In this document: one piece after another, positions 1-7,743 of the stretch | How the letters are laid out: every line of letters begins with the position of its first letter | How positions within the stretch are numbered: the stretch's first letter is position 1 | DNA from: Paracoccaceae bacterium | Lineage (GTDB): Bacteria; Pseudomonadota; Alphaproteobacteria; Rhodobacterales; Rhodobacteraceae | DNA: 9,056 bases | Direction of reading: 5' to 3' | Assembly: GCA_026709725.1 (NCBI GenBank) | Contig: JAPOSK010000243.1 | Span: 1-9,056, forward strand | Translations under genes and position numbers: made by a program | The notes under the pieces: generated by a model | Database searches by the model: none | What the model saw: the letters and a program-made list of their open reading frames with translations, nothing else | Told to the model about the DNA's origin: nothing

Positions 1-1
1 C

Positions 2-3000
2 TCCCTAGCCATTACAGGCACCGGAAACATCAGCGTGTCAAGAGGAAGGCTTTTTCTTGCGAACTTGACTGGTGGAGTTGATGGCAGCGGCTCCTCTGAA
101 ACATCTGGCACCGCCTATTGGAACTCGACCGACGAACTCTTGTACTTGGCAAGTGACGGCACCGTAACCGCCACTCAAGCCGTTACAGCCATAAACGCGG
201 TGTCAGCGTTCCAAGGCACCGCGTCCGTTGTTGGCAACGCGGGCACCACCGTCATTGCAAATCAGACCGTCACGGCGGCGGGCGGTGTAACGGCTGTTGA
301 CGCGGTGGCGAGAAGCGCGCTGGCTGTCTCTGAAACATTGGTGCGGGGCGCAACCACCCTCACAGTAACCGGATTTGTGCCGGGTGTTGACACCATCGCC
401 AATCTGATTTCAGCCTATACCGCAACAACCAAGAACTTCTCCATCGGCCCCATTGTGGGTTCAGGCACCAACATTGTGGCTGCCCCGGCGGGTGCAAGCC
501 AAGGAGCCGGGACAGAACTTCTAAACGGCAGCCTGTCAGGTGGCGTAAACGCCCGCGCCCGAACCGCCCTGTCGGTAACAGAGCAAAGGCTCAACGCCTC
601 AGCCCAAAGGCTGGTTATCACAGGCGTTGTTCCAAGCGTGGATACCGTACAAGATTTGATAGACGGCTATGCGACTTATGCTTCGGGACTAACTGAAACA
701 GCCGCCACTGTTAGGTTTACAAGGGAAAATCTTGGCGGAGTTCTCACAGCCAGAGCGCCGGGAGCCGCGGGCAATGGAATCCAAGTAATCATTCGTGAGT
801 CTGGCTCTTCTGATTCGGTTAGCGTGAGTGGAAGAACCATCACTGTAACCATACGTGCCAGAAACTTCCCAGCTGATTTCGTTAACTCAGCCCATATTGC
901 TTCGCTAATAAATGGCAACTCAGACGCTTCCGCTCTGGTATTGGCAGAAGGAATTACATCGGCAGCCTCAAGGCGTGAGAACTACACCGGTACTTTTACT
1001 CTCACTGGCGGTGTTAGCGCAGATGGCACATTCGAGATCACCTCAAGTGATGCCACAGTTGATGTTCTTAGCACCACTCAAGGTGAAGGCACTGTTATTC
1101 TTAACAATGTCCGCCTTGCGGGGGGCGTGGATGCGGTTCCCCGACCTGATCCGACAATCACGGGTGCTCTAACTGGCGATGCGCTTGTCCTTACCCTGAA
1201 CTACATTGGTGCCACTTTTCCAGAAGACACCCGCACCACCCTCACCGAACTAAAGGCCGCGTGGGAAGCCCTCAACCTTGAAATTGAGTTTACCGAGACT
1301 GGCGACCAAGCCGGCACCGTAACAGCCCCGTTTGTAACCTCTTTCACTGAGGGTGTCAACTACATTCCACCTGACCCAATCGAATTTATATTGGACAGGG
1401 AAAATGAATATATCGAATCCCGCTACCACCCTTCAAGAGACAACCTTCGGGATGTTCTTGCGGCCGCGGGGGACTCCGCAACCAATCCGGGAGGGGTTGA
1501 AGTCTACACAATCTGGGGCACCAACATTTACGCTGCGCCTGAGGAAGCGCGGCGGGACAAGGCGTTCTATCCAGAGACCGGAACAGGAACCCTTGCTGTT
1601 CTTATTGATGAGTTTTCCTGGAACAACAGCGCGGCTGCTTTTAACGATACCAACCTTGCCTATCTTAACCATGAGTATCTGATCTTTGAGGGTTGGATCA
1701 ACAATGGCAGCGGGGCGCAAAACTACTTCACCACTTCGGTCAGAAGGGAAGATATTCCTACCAGCGGCAATGGTCTTGAGGTTGGCCCGTCCCCCACCAT
1801 TAACATTCGTGTGGCGTTAACCAGCGCGGGTGTGCTAACCCTTAACCCAATGGGCGCGGCATCAGACACGGGTGAAGTTCGCGTCTGGGGCAGCCAGACC
1901 CCCTCAGGTGTTGCAAGGGGGCCGAGGGGTGAACCGGGCCAGCGCGGCCCAGCCGGAGGCCCAACGGGACCGAAAGGCGACCCGGGAACCCCCGGCCAGC
2001 CAGGTGCGGCGGGAACCCCCGGCCAGCCTGGAGCCGCGGGAACACCCGGTCCAAAAGGTGACAAAGGCGATCCCGGGGACGGCGGGGTTGGGGGCGGCAC
2101 TCCCGGAACCCCCGGAATAGATGGTTCTCCCGGACCCACGGGACCGCCCGGACCAGCGGGAGCGCCGGGAGATCCTGGCGCTGACGGAACTCCCGGTCAG
2201 CGGGGTGATCCAGGAAGAGCCGCGCCCGCGGGTGATCCCGGTCCACCGGGAGCCCCGGGAGCGGATGGCGGCCCCGGTCCCGCGGGAGCCCCGGGAGCGC
2301 AGGGTGACCCCGGAGCACCGGGAACGGACGGATCCCCGGGACCCACCGGATCTCCCGGAACGGATGGGCGAACCGGTCCCGCTGGCAGGCGCGGCTTGCC
2401 CGGAGACCCCGGACCCGCGAACGGACCCCCGGGACCGCAAGGTGATCCCGGGGTTGCGGGACCGCCCGGTCCCGCCGGAACCCCTGGAAGTGACGGAACC
2501 CCTGGAACCCCGGGAGCTGATGGCGTTGCCGGAAGAAGGGGTTTGCCCGGTGTGGATGGCCCTGTCGGGCCGCAAGGCGACCCCGGACCAGCGGGCGCTC
2601 CCGGTGGGGCAGATGGCGCTCCCGGTGATCCCGGTCCGCAAGGCGCGCGAGGTGAACCGGGCATTCCCGGTGAACGTGGCCGGCAGGGTGTTCCCGGCCC
2701 CCTGGGTGATCCCGGCCCGCAAGGTGCCCCCGGTGCGCAAGGTGATCCCGGTCCCACAGGTGATCCCGGTGCGCAAGGCAGGGAAGGGGCAGTGGGTCGA
2801 AAAGGTTTGCCCGGAGATGCCGGCACCCCTGGAACTGACGGCCAGCCGGGTGGCCCCGGTCCTGATGGTGGCCCCGGCCCAGCGGGACCGCCCGGTGATC
2901 CTGGCGCGCAAGGTCTTGCGGGTCGAAAAGGTGTTCCCGGCGATCCCGGTGATCCCGGTGCTGCCGGCGCGGATGGAACCCCCGGAACAGATGGAACCCC

Positions 3001-5473
3001 CGGAACCGATGGAACCCCCGGCGATCCGGGAACCGTTGGCAGGAAAGGCCCGCCTGGAGACGCGGGGGCGGATGGAACCCCCGGCACAGACGGCACTCCC
3101 GGTCCACAAGGAAATCCTGGAGTCCAAGGCAGAAAAGGACCTCCTGGAGATGCGGGTGACCCCGGAACTCCCGGTGGGCCGACCGGAGATCCAGGTCCGC
3201 AAGGCCAACAGGGAGAGCCTGGCCCGCAAGGTGAGGTGGGTCTTCCTGGTGCTCCCGGCGCAACCGGACCTGCCGGCAGAAGGGGTCTGCCCGGCGCGGA
3301 CGGCCCTCCCGGTCCCGCTGGCGGGCCTCCCGGACCGCAAGGTGAACCCGGCCCCGCGGGAGCGGCTGGTGAGGATGGCACAGACGGCGTTGCCGGAAGG
3401 AGGGGTCTGCCCGGTGTGGATGGAGCTCCCGGCCCAGCCGGTGCCGCGGGAGCGCAGGGCAACCCCGGCTCTGATGGCAATCCCGGCCCTCCTGGAGCGC
3501 AAGGCGACCCGGGACCACCGGGGGCGGCGGGTCAACAGGGACCGGCTGGTTTGGTGGGACCAACAGGCGAGCGGGGTCAAAAGGGTGTTCCCGGCCAGCA
3601 AGGCGACCCGGGAGCTGACTCAACCGTCCAAGGTCCACAAGGCTCGTTCTATATCAAGATATTCATTAATGTGGCGGACGGAACCACCCCGGCCACCCCA
3701 ACGGGCGGAACCTACAATGTGGGAACCAACGCGCTAACACCTCCGACAGGTTGGAGTGCGGCCGTAACCAATCCGGCGGCGAATGAAGATACATACGAAA
3801 GCCAAGCGCAAATTAACCCGGCCACACAGACAGGCGAAGTGGTCCCAACTTGGGGAGCCCCCTTTGAGATTGGGGCTGAAGGTCCCACCGGACCAGCCGG
3901 ACCTCCCGGACCCACGGGCGTTGCAGGTCGAATTGGTCGACCGGGGGTGGATGGACTAGAAGGTCCCCCCGGCCCGCAAGGCCAGCAAGGTCCCCCCGGT
4001 GTGCAAGGTGATCCTGGTTCTCCCGGAGGTGCCGGACCCACGGGCGCAAGAGGCGAAGCCGGACAGAAAGGCGTGCCGGGAATTCAAGGCTTGCCTGGAC
4101 CGGCAGGACAGCAGGGTATGCCTGGCCCAACTGGACCCGCGGGTCAAGATGGCGATCCCGGCCCAGCCGGAGCGCGAGGCGCGAAAGGACTTCCCGGGGT
4201 GGATGGTCCACCCGGACCCGCTGGAGATCCGGCCTCAGCTCCCGCCTATGACGACAGTGAAGTCCGCCAAGAAATAGATGGCAGCTACGCGGTTCAGAAA
4301 GACACTCAGGCAAATCTCGAAACACTGGATCCTTCCGATGGCGATTGGGAGAACGCGGATGAGATAGTGCTTGTGGCTTATCCCGCCACGGCAGACACCC
4401 CCTCCCATTCTGATTTTGTTCCTGGAGATGGCCACTCCACAAGCAAGGGTGCCGGAAACTCAATATGGATCGCTATTCCAGATGGAATAACCATTGATCG
4501 TATTAGGATGTTTAATCCCCCCAATACGATATTGCCAGAATCCGTAGATCCTACAAGCAAATGGACGGTGCAAGATTCTGTTGCGGGAGCCAACCCCCAC
4601 TACTCTTACTACCGGCTGACAAACCTAAATGGGTCAACTAACACAATCGCTGAGTCTTTGCCTGTAGTTAGACCGCAAATACGAAGAAAGAACTATCTCA
4701 ACCGGCCTTTTGTGCGGCACCTTGTTACCATAAACTTGGGTTCGTTGGGCGTCGCTCCCCCCGCGGGCTATAATCTGGGGGTTCTCGCTCCCAATAACAA
4801 TAATCATCTGTTGATTGAAACAAAGGTTGGCGGAGGACAAAATTATAGATCTGCCTGGGTGCTTAGCAAAGATCTCTATGACTCAACCCGAAGGGGCAAC
4901 GCGCTTATTCTTGGTGCGAATGTTGGCGCTTTTTACAGGCGGGTTCCGGGACAGGGTCAAGAGCAAGCGGCTTGGGCCAATAATATCTATCTCGTGCCAA
5001 CCGGCCCTTCAAGCACGAACCATGTGAGAATAACAGAATATGATCTGGGCTATATTCCGCCGACAGGAGGAGTTGAGTTCTTTACGAGTTCTGGAGGTTT
5101 AACCATTCCTCAAGATGAGCTGGTTCACTTTGGAGGTCTACGCTCCAATCGCGGCCTATCCCAGATTCGCTTTGATCGTGATGATATTGAGACCATGGAT
5201 TGGCTGCGTTTTCAATACTTCATGCAGAAGTTTACTGTTTCCGGCATTCCCAGTGATGAAATGCAGCGGCTTTACTTTGCGGTGGCGGAAGATCCCAAGA
5301 CACATCGCGAAATCTATATGGGTCCGGGTGAGTCCCGTCCCATCTCGCATCTCTTCCGGCGGGCGGAGAGAACCATCAACAGCATTCGCTATGTTGTGTG
5401 GTTTATGGATGCTGAAAACGCCGTTGGAGATGGCTGGAATGGTCAGATTGTTCACGCGGGGGGAGATCAGTAA
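2..5473 (+). CDS. Giant collagen-like phage tail-fibre protein, 5' end missing
   Basis: This is probably a structural fibre protein that trimerises through Gly-X-Y arms and displays a C-terminal receptor-binding part. The frame is open to the left edge, so the GTG at 35 is not a convincing start: it has no good ribosome site, and the upstream codons continue the same beta-type sequence. About 1823 residues are visible. In order they are beta repeats and GGV-linked modules (to about 1918), a collagen-like arm (1919-3643), a small beta insert (3644-3880), a second collagen-like arm (3881-4231) and a C-terminal region of about 410 residues (4232-5470) with no motif I recognise. No signal peptide or membrane span is visible, which fits a virion protein rather than a secreted bacterial collagen-like adhesin, although the missing N-terminus leaves that alternative open. 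The stop codon overlaps the start of the next fibre gene. The fibre role is inferred from architecture and neighbours. Confidence 0.85.
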   Translation, partial: SLAITGTGNISVSRGRLFLANLTGGVDGSGSSETSGTAYWNSTDELLYLASDGTVTATQAVTAINAVSAFQGTASVVGNAGTTVIANQTVTAAGGVTAVDAVARSALAVSETLVRGATTLTVTGFVPGVDTIANLISAYTATTKNFSIGPIVGSGTNIVAAPAGASQGAGTELLNGSLSGGVNARARTALSVTEQRLNASAQRLVITGVVPSVDTVQDLIDGYATYASGLTETAATVRFTRENLGGVLTARAPGAAGNGIQVIIRESGSSDSVSVSGRTITVTIRARNFPADFVNSAHIASLINGNSDASALVLAEGITSAASRRENYTGTFTLTGGVSADGTFEITSSDATVDVLSTTQGEGTVILNNVRLAGGVDAVPRPDPTITGALTGDALVLTLNYIGATFPEDTRTTLTELKAAWEALNLEIEFTETGDQAGTVTAPFVTSFTEGVNYIPPDPIEFILDRENEYIESRYHPSRDNLRDVLAAAGDSATNPGGVEVYTIWGTNIYAAPEEARRDKAFYPETGTGTLAVLIDEFSWNNSAAAFNDTNLAYLNHEYLIFEGWINNGSGAQNYFTTSVRREDIPTSGNGLEVGPSPTINIRVALTSAGVLTLNPMGAASDTGEVRVWGSQTPSGVARGPRGEPGQRGPAGGPTGPKGDPGTPGQPGAAGTPGQPGAAGTPGPKGDKGDPGDGGVGGGTPGTPGIDGSPGPTGPPGPAGAPGDPGADGTPGQRGDPGRAAPAGDPGPPGAPGADGGPGPAGAPGAQGDPGAPGTDGSPGPTGSPGTDGRTGPAGRRGLPGDPGPANGPPGPQGDPGVAGPPGPAGTPGSDGTPGTPGADGVAGRRGLPGVDGPVGPQGDPGPAGAPGGADGAPGDPGPQGARGEPGIPGERGRQGVPGPLGDPGPQGAPGAQGDPGPTGDPGAQGREGAVGRKGLPGDAGTPGTDGQPGGPGPDGGPGPAGPPGDPGAQGLAGRKGVPGDPGDPGAAGADGTPGTDGTPGTDGTPGDPGTVGRKGPPGDAGADGTPGTDGTPGPQGNPGVQGRKGPPGDAGDPGTPGGPTGDPGPQGQQGEPGPQGEVGLPGAPGATGPAGRRGLPGADGPPGPAGGPPGPQGEPGPAGAAGEDGTDGVAGRRGLPGVDGAPGPAGAAGAQGNPGSDGNPGPPGAQGDPGPPGAAGQQGPAGLVGPTGERGQKGVPGQQGDPGADSTVQGPQGSFYIKIFINVADGTTPATPTGGTYNVGTNALTPPTGWSAAVTNPAANEDTYESQAQINPATQTGEVVPTWGAPFEIGAEGPTGPAGPPGPTGVAGRIGRPGVDGLEGPPGPQGQQGPPGVQGDPGSPGGAGPTGARGEAGQKGVPGIQGLPGPAGQQGMPGPTGPAGQDGDPGPAGARGAKGLPGVDGPPGPAGDPASAPAYDDSEVRQEIDGSYAVQKDTQANLETLDPSDGDWENADEIVLVAYPATADTPSHSDFVPGDGHSTSKGAGNSIWIAIPDGITIDRIRMFNPPNTILPESVDPTSKWTVQDSVAGANPHYSYYRLTNLNGSTNTIAESLPVVRPQIRRKNYLNRPFVRHLVTINLGSLGVAPPAGYNLGVLAPNNNNHLLIETKVGGGQNYRSAWVLSKDLYDSTRRGNALILGANVGAFYRRVPGQGQEQAAWANNIYLVPTGPSSTNHVRITEYDLGYIPPTGGVEFFTSSGGLTIPQDELVHFGGLRSNRGLSQIRFDRDDIETMDWLRFQYFMQKFTVSGIPSDEMQRLYFAVAEDPKTHREIYMGPGESRPISHLFRRAERTINSIRYVVWFMDAENAVGDGWNGQIVHAGGDQ
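308..700 (+). repeat. Two copies of an N-terminal beta module, about 83 residues apart
   Basis: Two segments of the giant fibre align by eye. One begins [11 protein letters not shown] (308) and the other [12 protein letters not shown] (557). Both continue with a beta strand and a P-x-VDT-x-x-x-LI-x-x-Y core: '[17 protein letters not shown]' in the first, '[17 protein letters not shown]' in the second. The spacing is 249 bases. A more distant third copy may start near 1133, after another GGVDA linker. Several modules in this part are preceded by a GGV linker (for example near 68, 280, 540 and 1007), suggesting a chain of small beta domains built by duplication. The function is not recognisable; a shaft or baseplate-proximal spacer is likely. 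Confidence 0.6.
731..960 (+). other. Phage-type beta module with GAAGN motif in the giant fibre
   Basis: The encoded segment starts [17 protein letters not shown], continues with [12 protein letters not shown], and ends with an '[19 protein letters not shown]' stretch. From memory this order (an 'A-x-x-x-G-x-x-GN-x-I-x-V' strand, a 'V-x-GxxITVTI' strand, then a helix with 'I-x-x-xIN-x-x-x-xAS-x-LV') recurs in many phage tail and structural proteins, including sheath-like and fibre proteins. No catalytic residue is apparent, so it is best read as a structural beta module. A profile search was not possible. Confidence 0.45.
1985..2038 (+). repeat. 27-bp in-frame tandem repeat, two copies (GTPGQPGAA)
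   Basis: Two consecutive 27-base units (1985-2011 and 2012-2038) encode GTPGQPGAA twice. They differ only at synonymous positions (for example cca/cct and ggt/gga). The unit length is a multiple of nine bases, so gain or loss of a copy would keep both reading frame and Gly-X-Y register. The silent differences indicate the duplication is not brand new. Confidence 0.85.
2972..3025 (+). repeat. 18-bp in-frame tandem repeat, three copies (DGTPGT)
   Basis: Three consecutive units occupy 2972-2989, 2990-3007 and 3008-3025, based on gatggaacccccggaacn. The first two are identical except for the last base; the third diverges over its final four bases. They encode [12 protein letters not shown] and DGTPGD. 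The near-perfect identity suggests recent slippage or recombination and makes this the likeliest site of length variation in the arm. Confidence 0.9.
3644..3880 (+). other. Small beta domain inserted between the two collagen-like arms
   Basis: About 79 residues without Gly-X-Y pattern interrupt the collagen-like rod. The sequence starts [14 protein letters not shown], contains PTGGTYN, then LTPPTGWS, and ends with '[12 protein letters not shown]' just before Gly-X-Y resumes. From memory, modules with this order (aromatic strand, PTGGTY, PPxGWS, then WSxPxxIG leading back to G-x-x-G-x-x) recur between collagen-like segments of phage fibre proteins. A knob or trimer-registration domain is plausible; sugar binding through the tryptophans is possible but unproven. 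Confidence 0.55.
3881..4231 (+). repeat. Collagen-like arm 2: 39 perfect Gly-X-Y triplets
   Basis: This arm is exactly 39 uninterrupted triplets (117 residues), unlike the repeatedly interrupted arm 1. It carries three more copies of the basic motif: GRIGRPG at 3926, GQKGVPG at 4061 and GAKGLPG at 4178. It leads into a short D/A/P-rich linker and then the C-terminal region. Confidence 0.93.
4232..5470 (+). other. Unrecognised C-terminal region of the giant fibre (about 410 residues)
   Basis: After the second collagen-like arm the protein becomes non-repetitive and mixed in composition, with many aromatic and polar residues. A short acidic stretch (about 4247-4300) is followed by beta-rich sequence with several Tyr and Trp. 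A helical-looking stretch follows around 5176-5260, where '[17 protein letters not shown]' is encoded. In phage fibres this is where a receptor-binding tip or trimerisation domain is expected. I see no catalytic motif, no peptidase-type autocleavage signature and no known chaperone domain. Confidence 0.5.
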
Positions 5474-7731
5474 TGCCAGCCCTTTCCAGCATTGTTAACG
5501 AAGTTCAAATCCCCCACACGTTTCGCAGGGCGGGAACCCAGCCCGTTGCCCAAGCGTCTGATATTGTGTCATCCCATCCAGCTGACAGTGGAGGAAACAA
5601 CGATGTGGATGCCCAGCTTGGCTTGCTATTGGCACGGGGTGGTTTCCGTGGGATTTGGAACGCCACAGCCACCTACCGGCTGTTCGAGTTGGTGTCCAAT
5701 GCTGGCAATCTCTATGCTTGCAGGGTAAATGGCCACAGCGGAGGCGTGAATCCTGAAGCCAACCCAAGCGATTGGGCGATTGTAACGGCATTCCAGGGCA
5801 ACTGGTTCTCAGGAAGCAATCCGCGGGGCGCAATCGTTGAACACAATTCCAACCTCTATCTGGCAAAACAAGCCATTCTGGGAAGTGACCCCGCGCCTGA
5901 CGACGCGGCCAATGTCAAGTGGTCGTTAATGGGTGAAGACAACAACACCGCTACTTGGGCTGTTATTGGCAATACGGATATCATCCCGTGGGCCAAGTCT
6001 CCCATGCCTGAGCCTCCTGAAACACCCGGCTTGGTGCCGCAGATTCAAGCTGATAATTCCGTTTCTTGGGTAAACATCACTGATAACTTTAGGGGTGATT
6101 GGAGTGCCTCCAATACATACGGGCGGGCCGATGTTGTCTTTGCTCGCAGTAACTTCTTCCGCTGCCTGACGAATAACCACCGCAGCGGCACGGGACCTTA
6201 TGGCGACCCCGACAACTGGGAGCCTGTAAGCATATTCGTGGGCGACTGGGAAGCCAACTATTACCCTGTGGGAATGGTGGTAGAAGAAAACAACAACTTT
6301 TGGATGTCTATTGACGCCGTGGTTCCAAGCGACCCCGCGCCGAGCCATGCAGACAACACCAAGTGGCTGCGTCTCAGCAACTACACACTGACTGAGATTA
6401 ACGCCCTTGCAACTACTATCATTGATAACCAAGTGCAGGGCTGGGCGCAAATTGGCACCAACTTGCTTGTGCCGCACAACAACATTGATGCGCGGATTGC
6501 CCGCACCGACCAGATTCCGGGGACTGAAGAACTGCAAGACTTCGTGGCCGGTTTCATCCGGGCGGGTGGTGGCATCGTTGTGGATTATGACGACCCCAAC
6601 GGCACCCTGACCATCCGCACGGGTGGCAACTTCCAGCAACCTGAACAAGTGCGTGATCTCATTGGAACCACCCTTGTCGCAGGCAATAACGTAACTATTG
6701 ACGTTGATGACGCTAATGATACTGTCACGATTAACGCTCGTGACAGTGCGATTGACACGCAGCGAAGCGACGAATCGATTAGAGATTTGGTGGCGGGCTT
6801 TGTTCGGGCGGGCGACAATATAACGGTGACTCACAATGACGCAGCCAACACCCTCACCATCGCGGGACTACCTAGAAGGACTGATGCGGAGATCCGTAAT
6901 ATCATCAGTAGCACGCTACGAGCGGGAACTGGCATCACGTTTACGACGGGAGCATCTACGACGACGATCAACGGATTCAGCGGCGCGTATTCCGACCTAA
7001 CCGGCACCCCAATGATGCCCATCTTGGGACCGTGGGTGAGCGGAACAACTTATGCGGCAAATGATATTGTGCTCTCTGACGGCCGGCTTTGGTACTGGGT
7101 CCCCCGCGACAATGACGGCGACCCTGATTGGACTGTCGCGCCGGAGGATTACATACCCGTGGGCATGGGTGGCCGGTGGGCCACTTTGTCCGATTGGCAC
7201 GGAATCTACAACACAGGTGACCTGTATCATCGCGGCAACATTGTGCGCGGGCCTTCGGTGGGGGACAACCCCAATCACGATGGGTACAGCGCGTACCTGG
7301 CGATTCAACAATCACTCAACACCGCCCTGACAGACCGCAGGCATTGGACACGAATTGACAGGCCGTTGGTGCGCGAAGAATCCGGCAGCACCAGTTCAAC
7401 TGCCACCACGTCATGGCGCGGTCTTACCCGTGACGGCGGTGGGATCAACATTGTTGTCGAGGCCAATATGCTGCTCGGCCCCGGCGAGTTCGCCATTTAC
7501 CGCAGCGACAGCGGGCAGGAAGAGGGTGCGATTGATTTGCGGTGGCAGCGGTGTTTCGACAGCCTGCCCCTGAACACTGCGGGCAGCCGCAGGGCAATGG
7601 TGACTGGGTGGGCCAGCGGTGGCTCCCCCACTTTGGATGTTTTCGAGGTGTCGCGGCACAGTAACGGCAGCCTGCGAATCCGAGGCGGCAACGCCAACGA
7701 GACCCTGACAATTATTAACCGAGAATGGTAA
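5473..7731 (+). CDS. Multi-domain phage tail-fibre protein with CBM5/12-like modules
   Basis: A 752-residue protein, probably a second fibre or fibre-tip adhesin that binds cell-surface or particulate polysaccharide. Domains in order are: a short N-terminus (1-56) that could attach to another virion part; four modules resembling CBM5/12 chitin/cellulose-binding domains (58-106, 107-155, 205-254, 255-302); a linker; four fibre-type beta repeats (about 352-503) ending in the common phage-fibre motif DLTGTP; two more divergent CBM-like modules (517-626); and a C-terminal beta domain (about 627-752). There is no signal peptide, membrane span or catalytic motif. The ATG lies in the sequence TAATG, overlapping the previous stop, with a G-rich Shine-Dalgarno site ending about 8 bases upstream, so translation is probably coupled to the giant fibre. 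The gene contains no collagen-like sequence. Confidence 0.8.
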   Translation: MPALSSIVNEVQIPHTFRRAGTQPVAQASDIVSSHPADSGGNNDVDAQLGLLLARGGFRGIWNATATYRLFELVSNAGNLYACRVNGHSGGVNPEANPSDWAIVTAFQGNWFSGSNPRGAIVEHNSNLYLAKQAILGSDPAPDDAANVKWSLMGEDNNTATWAVIGNTDIIPWAKSPMPEPPETPGLVPQIQADNSVSWVNITDNFRGDWSASNTYGRADVVFARSNFFRCLTNNHRSGTGPYGDPDNWEPVSIFVGDWEANYYPVGMVVEENNNFWMSIDAVVPSDPAPSHADNTKWLRLSNYTLTEINALATTIIDNQVQGWAQIGTNLLVPHNNIDARIARTDQIPGTEELQDFVAGFIRAGGGIVVDYDDPNGTLTIRTGGNFQQPEQVRDLIGTTLVAGNNVTIDVDDANDTVTINARDSAIDTQRSDESIRDLVAGFVRAGDNITVTHNDAANTLTIAGLPRRTDAEIRNIISSTLRAGTGITFTTGASTTTINGFSGAYSDLTGTPMMPILGPWVSGTTYAANDIVLSDGRLWYWVPRDNDGDPDWTVAPEDYIPVGMGGRWATLSDWHGIYNTGDLYHRGNIVRGPSVGDNPNHDGYSAYLAIQQSLNTALTDRRHWTRIDRPLVREESGSTSSTATTSWRGLTRDGGGINIVVEANMLLGPGEFAIYRSDSGQEEGAIDLRWQRCFDSLPLNTAGSRRAMVTGWASGGSPTLDVFEVSRHSNGSLRIRGGNANETLTIINREW
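5644..6384 (+). repeat. Four CBM5/12-like aromatic modules of about 50 residues
   Basis: The modules start FRGIW (5644), FQGNW (5791), FRGDW (6088) and FVGDW (6235). Each follows the pattern W-x(4-8)-Y/P-x-x-x-x-x-V, then an aromatic pair such as 'NLYACRV', 'NLYLAKQ', 'NFFRCLT' or 'NNFWMSI', then P-x-x-x-x-x-W near the end. This is the aromatic spacing of CBM family 5/12, in which exposed Trp/Tyr stack on chitin or cellulose. Modules 1 and 3 are more alike (both have Cys and a NxHSG or NHRSG loop), as are 2 and 4 (both have SDPAP and KW), so the array looks like duplication of a two-module unit. Sugar specificity cannot be read from sequence. Confidence 0.65.
6526..7008 (+). repeat. Four fibre-type beta repeats ending in DLTGTP
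   Basis: Four repeats of about 40 residues begin EELQDFVAGFIRAG (6526), EQVRDLIGTTLVAG (6643), ESIRDLVAGFVRAG (6772) and AEIRNIISSTLRAG (6886). Each has a short helix (V/I-R-D-L/I-V/I) followed by R/VAG, then a strand pair around 'DDANDTVTI' or 'NDAANTLTI'. The array ends at SDLTGTP. This helix-plus-two-strand unit is common in fibre shafts of tailed phages (family knowledge); trimeric shaft formation is inferred. Confidence 0.65.
7021..7350 (+). repeat. Two divergent CBM-like modules near the C-terminus of the second fibre
   Basis: The segment from 7021 reads 'GPWVSGTTYAANDIV' then an aromatic stretch RLWYWV, and ends with tryptophans near 7177-7195. The next, from about 7189, reads 'WHGIYNTGDLYHRGNIV' with AYLAIQQ and ends RHWTRI near 7345. 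The W-Y-x-x-x-x-V-x-aromatic-W spacing matches the four upstream modules, but the loops differ in length, so assignment is weaker. They sit after the beta-repeat shaft, near the probable distal end. Confidence 0.45.
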
Positions 7732-7735
7732 GGAG
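7730..7735 (+). promoter_or_regulatory. Shine-Dalgarno site AAGGAG for the pore-former-like gene
   Basis: A strong AAGGAG overlaps the TAA stop of the second fibre gene and lies 8 bases before the ATG at 7744. It fixes that ATG as the start and suggests robust translation of the downstream protein. Confidence 0.85.
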
Positions 7736-7743
7736 ATAAACCA

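Larger units (their letters stand above)
1919..3643 (+). repeat. Collagen-like arm 1: about 575 residues of Gly-X-Y
   Basis: Glycine occupies every third codon for about 190 triplets, with common triplets GDP, GTP, GAP, GPA, GPQ, GAD and GPP. Proline is frequent in the Y position, where animal collagens hydroxylate it; no hydroxylase is encoded here, so stability must come from unmodified Pro and from charge pairs. The arm is interrupted at least seven times, mostly by one extra residue, and carries a regularly spaced basic motif GR(R/K)G(L/V/P)PG. Trimeric Gly-X-Y rods in phage fibres are established knowledge; trimerisation of this one is inferred. At DNA level the arm contains many near-identical short repeats. 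Confidence 0.95.

Noticed and set aside
35..37. GTG as the start of the giant fibre
   Set aside because: The frame is open to base 2 without a stop, the upstream codons read as normal beta-type sequence, and there is no convincing Shine-Dalgarno site, so the gene most likely starts before the window.
2972..3025. Short regular repeats considered as a CRISPR array or integration site
   Set aside because: The units are contiguous without spacers, are in frame and encode Gly-X-Y triplets, so protein repetition explains them.
1842..3638. Long minus-strand frames (for example 1842-3638, 1904-3601 and 2197-3480), some with collagen-like or Pro/Arg-rich translations
   Set aside because: They lie inside the Gly-X-Y region. 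Gly and Pro codons (GGN/CCN) read backwards or out of frame give few stops and even yield pseudo-collagen. No ribosome sites or independent gene structure support them.
2121..3737. A 538-codon plus-strand frame inside the giant fibre
   Set aside because: It is a frameshifted shadow of the collagen-like arm, rich in Pro/Arg/Glu, with no plausible translation start. The Gly-X-Y frame is clearly the coding one.
1919..4231. Possible bacterial surface collagen-like adhesin (Scl/Bcl type) instead of a phage fibre
   Set aside because: The neighbouring gene has phage-fibre repeats and DLTGTP, there is no LPXTG or other wall anchor at the C-terminus, and the genes overlap in phage style. Not fully excluded because the N-terminus is missing.
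5926..6834. 302-codon minus-strand frame opposite the second fibre gene
   Set aside because: Its translation looks like a shadow (many His/Val/Arg, no domain), with no ribosome site, and it lies fully opposite a gene with clear repeated domains.
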